A stretch of 25,358 nt of DNA from UBA8437 sp963582065 (GTDB taxonomy: Bacteria; Planctomycetota; Planctomycetia; Planctomycetales; Planctomycetaceae): contig CAUZRQ010000075.1 in NCBI GenBank assembly GCA_963582065.1, positions 1 to 25,358 on the forward strand. The letters are read 5' to 3'. Shown here piece after piece: positions 24,291 through 25,358 of the stretch. A program made the position numbers and the translations under genes. Each line of letters begins with the position of its first letter. Position 1 is the first letter of the stretch. The notes under the pieces were generated by a model. It searched no databases. It was not told the origin of the DNA and saw only the letters and a list, made by a program, of their open reading frames with translations.

Positions 24291-25358
24291 TCACTTGCCG
24301 GGATCGACGGTCACCTGGATCTGGCCGCTGGCGGGGATGTCGACGCGGGTCACCAGCACCACGTGACGACCGTCGTCGCTCTTCGTGCTGGATTCGGCCC
24401 GCGCGTTGTCGACCGTATATTCTCCCGCCGGCATCACGAAAGTCACGCGTCCATTGGGAAAAGCGTCCTTGAGCCGGTTGGTGACGGTCGCGGTGTTTGA
24501 CGAGTGGGTTCCGTCGTTGGGGGCCAGGAAGCGGGTCGCCACCGGCGGCGATTCGTCGCGTGAGAACGGCACCGGTGCGGTCTCGTGTCCGTCATACGTG
24601 CAGGTGACCACGCGGTTGTTCTTCAACCGGACCACCCGGAAGCTGGTCGAACTCGACTTGCCGATTCGTCGCGTGGGCGTGGCACCGACATCCATTACCT
24701 TGGCTCCGGTTCCGTGGCCATCGTGGATCATGCGGACCTTGTGGCGATCGAAGAACTCGACCGGCGCATTCGCCTCGAAGGCGTTGACGATTTTCATCGC
24801 CGCCGCCCGCCGCTCGCCCAGCAACTGGTCGGCTCGTGCGGTGCCGACGTGCCAGGGGTGGCCGAAGTTGAGCACGCTGATCTGCGGGCCGAAGTCAATC
24901 CGTCCCACCGGGTCGCCGAACCAGGCCTCGTGGCCGGCGAACTGGTGATTGCCGAAGTTGACCACGTAGGGAACCTGAAGGCGTGAGAGTGCTCCCGAGA
25001 CATAGGCCGGGTTGCAGGCGTTGCTGGAGAGCACCATGTCGGCTCCGACCAGGTTGCAGATCCCGGCCAGCCGCTCCAGGTACTCGGCCTGGTTCTGGGC
25101 CGACGTGTCCAGGTGGCCGAAGGTGACCAGGACCGGGTCCTGGGGGAACGTGGTGACCACGTGCACGCTCCGCGGTGAGCGACAACTGCCGGTCCGACGT
25201 CCACCGGTGACGTTGACGACCAGATCATAGAGTCCCGGCGGCATGTCCTCGGGCAGGGTCACCACGACCTCGCGGTCGTAGTAGTACTTGGCCCCGACGT
25301 CTTCACCGAACTCGACGTTGCGAGAAATGACCGCCGGTCCGACGCTGCGGGTCAGTCG
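24291..25358 (-). CDS. Phosphoesterase-fold protein with degenerate metal sites (5' end outside window)
   Basis: The 355 visible residues run off the window edge without a start codon. An N-terminal beta region (GAKYYYDREVVVTLPEDMPP, then GLYDLVVNVTG) precedes a metallophosphoesterase-like core. VLVTFGHLDTS sits where D-x-H is expected, ADMVLSSNACN where G-D is expected, then VVNFGNHQFAG (GNHD/E), VLNFGHPWHVG, and RMIHDGHGTGAK in place of GHxH. The order and spacing fit the fold, but most metal ligands are changed. A C-terminal beta-sandwich domain (VTFVMPAGEYTVDNARAES) follows. It may be an inactive or binding paralogue, or an enzyme using different ligands. The next gene downstream, 36 bases away, is an intact phosphoesterase. 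The signal sequence, if any, lies outside the window. Confidence 0.7.
   Translation of the reverse strand, partial: RLTRSVGPAVISRNVEFGEDVGAKYYYDREVVVTLPEDMPPGLYDLVVNVTGGRRTGSCRSPRSVHVVTTFPQDPVLVTFGHLDTSAQNQAEYLERLAGICNLVGADMVLSSNACNPAYVSGALSRLQVPYVVNFGNHQFAGHEAWFGDPVGRIDFGPQISVLNFGHPWHVGTARADQLLGERRAAAMKIVNAFEANAPVEFFDRHKVRMIHDGHGTGAKVMDVGATPTRRIGKSSSTSFRVVRLKNNRVVTCTYDGHETAPVPFSRDESPPVATRFLAPNDGTHSSNTATVTNRLKDAFPNGRVTFVMPAGEYTVDNARAESSTKSDDGRHVVLVTRVDIPASGQIQVTVDPGK

Noticed and set aside
1..25358. tRNA, rRNA, CRISPR, insertion sequence, prophage or integrase
   Set aside because: No cloverleaf, array of spaced repeats, transposase or integrase motif was seen on reading; a covariance-model scan would be needed to exclude small RNAs.

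Overview
The window looks like chromosome from a high-GC member of the Planctomycetota. This is inferred from the gene families: two Tat-exported DUF1501 proteins, an FGly-type sulfatase, a LamG protein, BNR sialidase and glycosidase-like exported proteins, a c-type haem motif fused to a terpenoid-cyclase-like toroid, a peroxiredoxin-like thioredoxin-fold protein and several exported calcineurin-like phosphoesterases. Many start codons precede secretion or Tat signals. I saw no tRNA, rRNA, CRISPR array, insertion sequence or phage gene. The window is accessory-metabolism chromosome, not a mobile island.

Layout. 1-580 (minus, cut by the window edge): exported redoxin, divergent from a HAD dehalogenase-like gene (739-1452). 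1548-4573 (plus): a LamG protein with an inserted seven-repeat propeller, then a sulfatase, probably co-transcribed. They converge on a type II glutamine synthetase (4661-5650, minus), with one strong hairpin between them. 5651-6109 is the longest gene-free stretch. It holds a sigma-54-like promoter for the synthetase, a run of inverted repeats in its leader, an upstream dyad and a possible promoter for the divergent glycosidase-like gene (6110-7732). A sialidase (7904-9133) overlaps the end of a convergent membrane-anchored SGNH hydrolase (9087-10601, minus). Divergent from that are a protein with two zincin domains (10761-12341) and a cytoplasmic protein of unknown function (12383-13150).

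13164-17373 (minus) is a tightly packed three-gene operon, in transcription order: mono-haem protein, three-domain phosphoesterase, DUF1501 protein. Divergent from it, 17421-20541 (plus) is a translationally coupled operon of class V aminotransferase, glycerophosphodiester phosphodiesterase and DUF362 protein. A second DUF1501 gene (20646-22007) and a haem/toroid protein (22200-23213) follow. Two phosphoesterase-fold genes on the minus strand (23226-24254, and 24291 to the window end) close the window. The second of these seems to have lost the usual metal ligands.

How the genes may work together (inference): most products are predicted to be exported. The sulfatase, sialidase, LamG-propeller and glycosidase-like proteins fit the breakdown of sulfated or sialylated glycans. 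The glutamine synthetase supplies nitrogen assimilation and carries the clearest regulatory architecture here. The best candidates for undescribed biology are the LamG/propeller insertion, the duplicated zincin protein, the glutamine synthetase control region, the aminotransferase/GDPD/DUF362 operon and the degenerate phosphoesterase.
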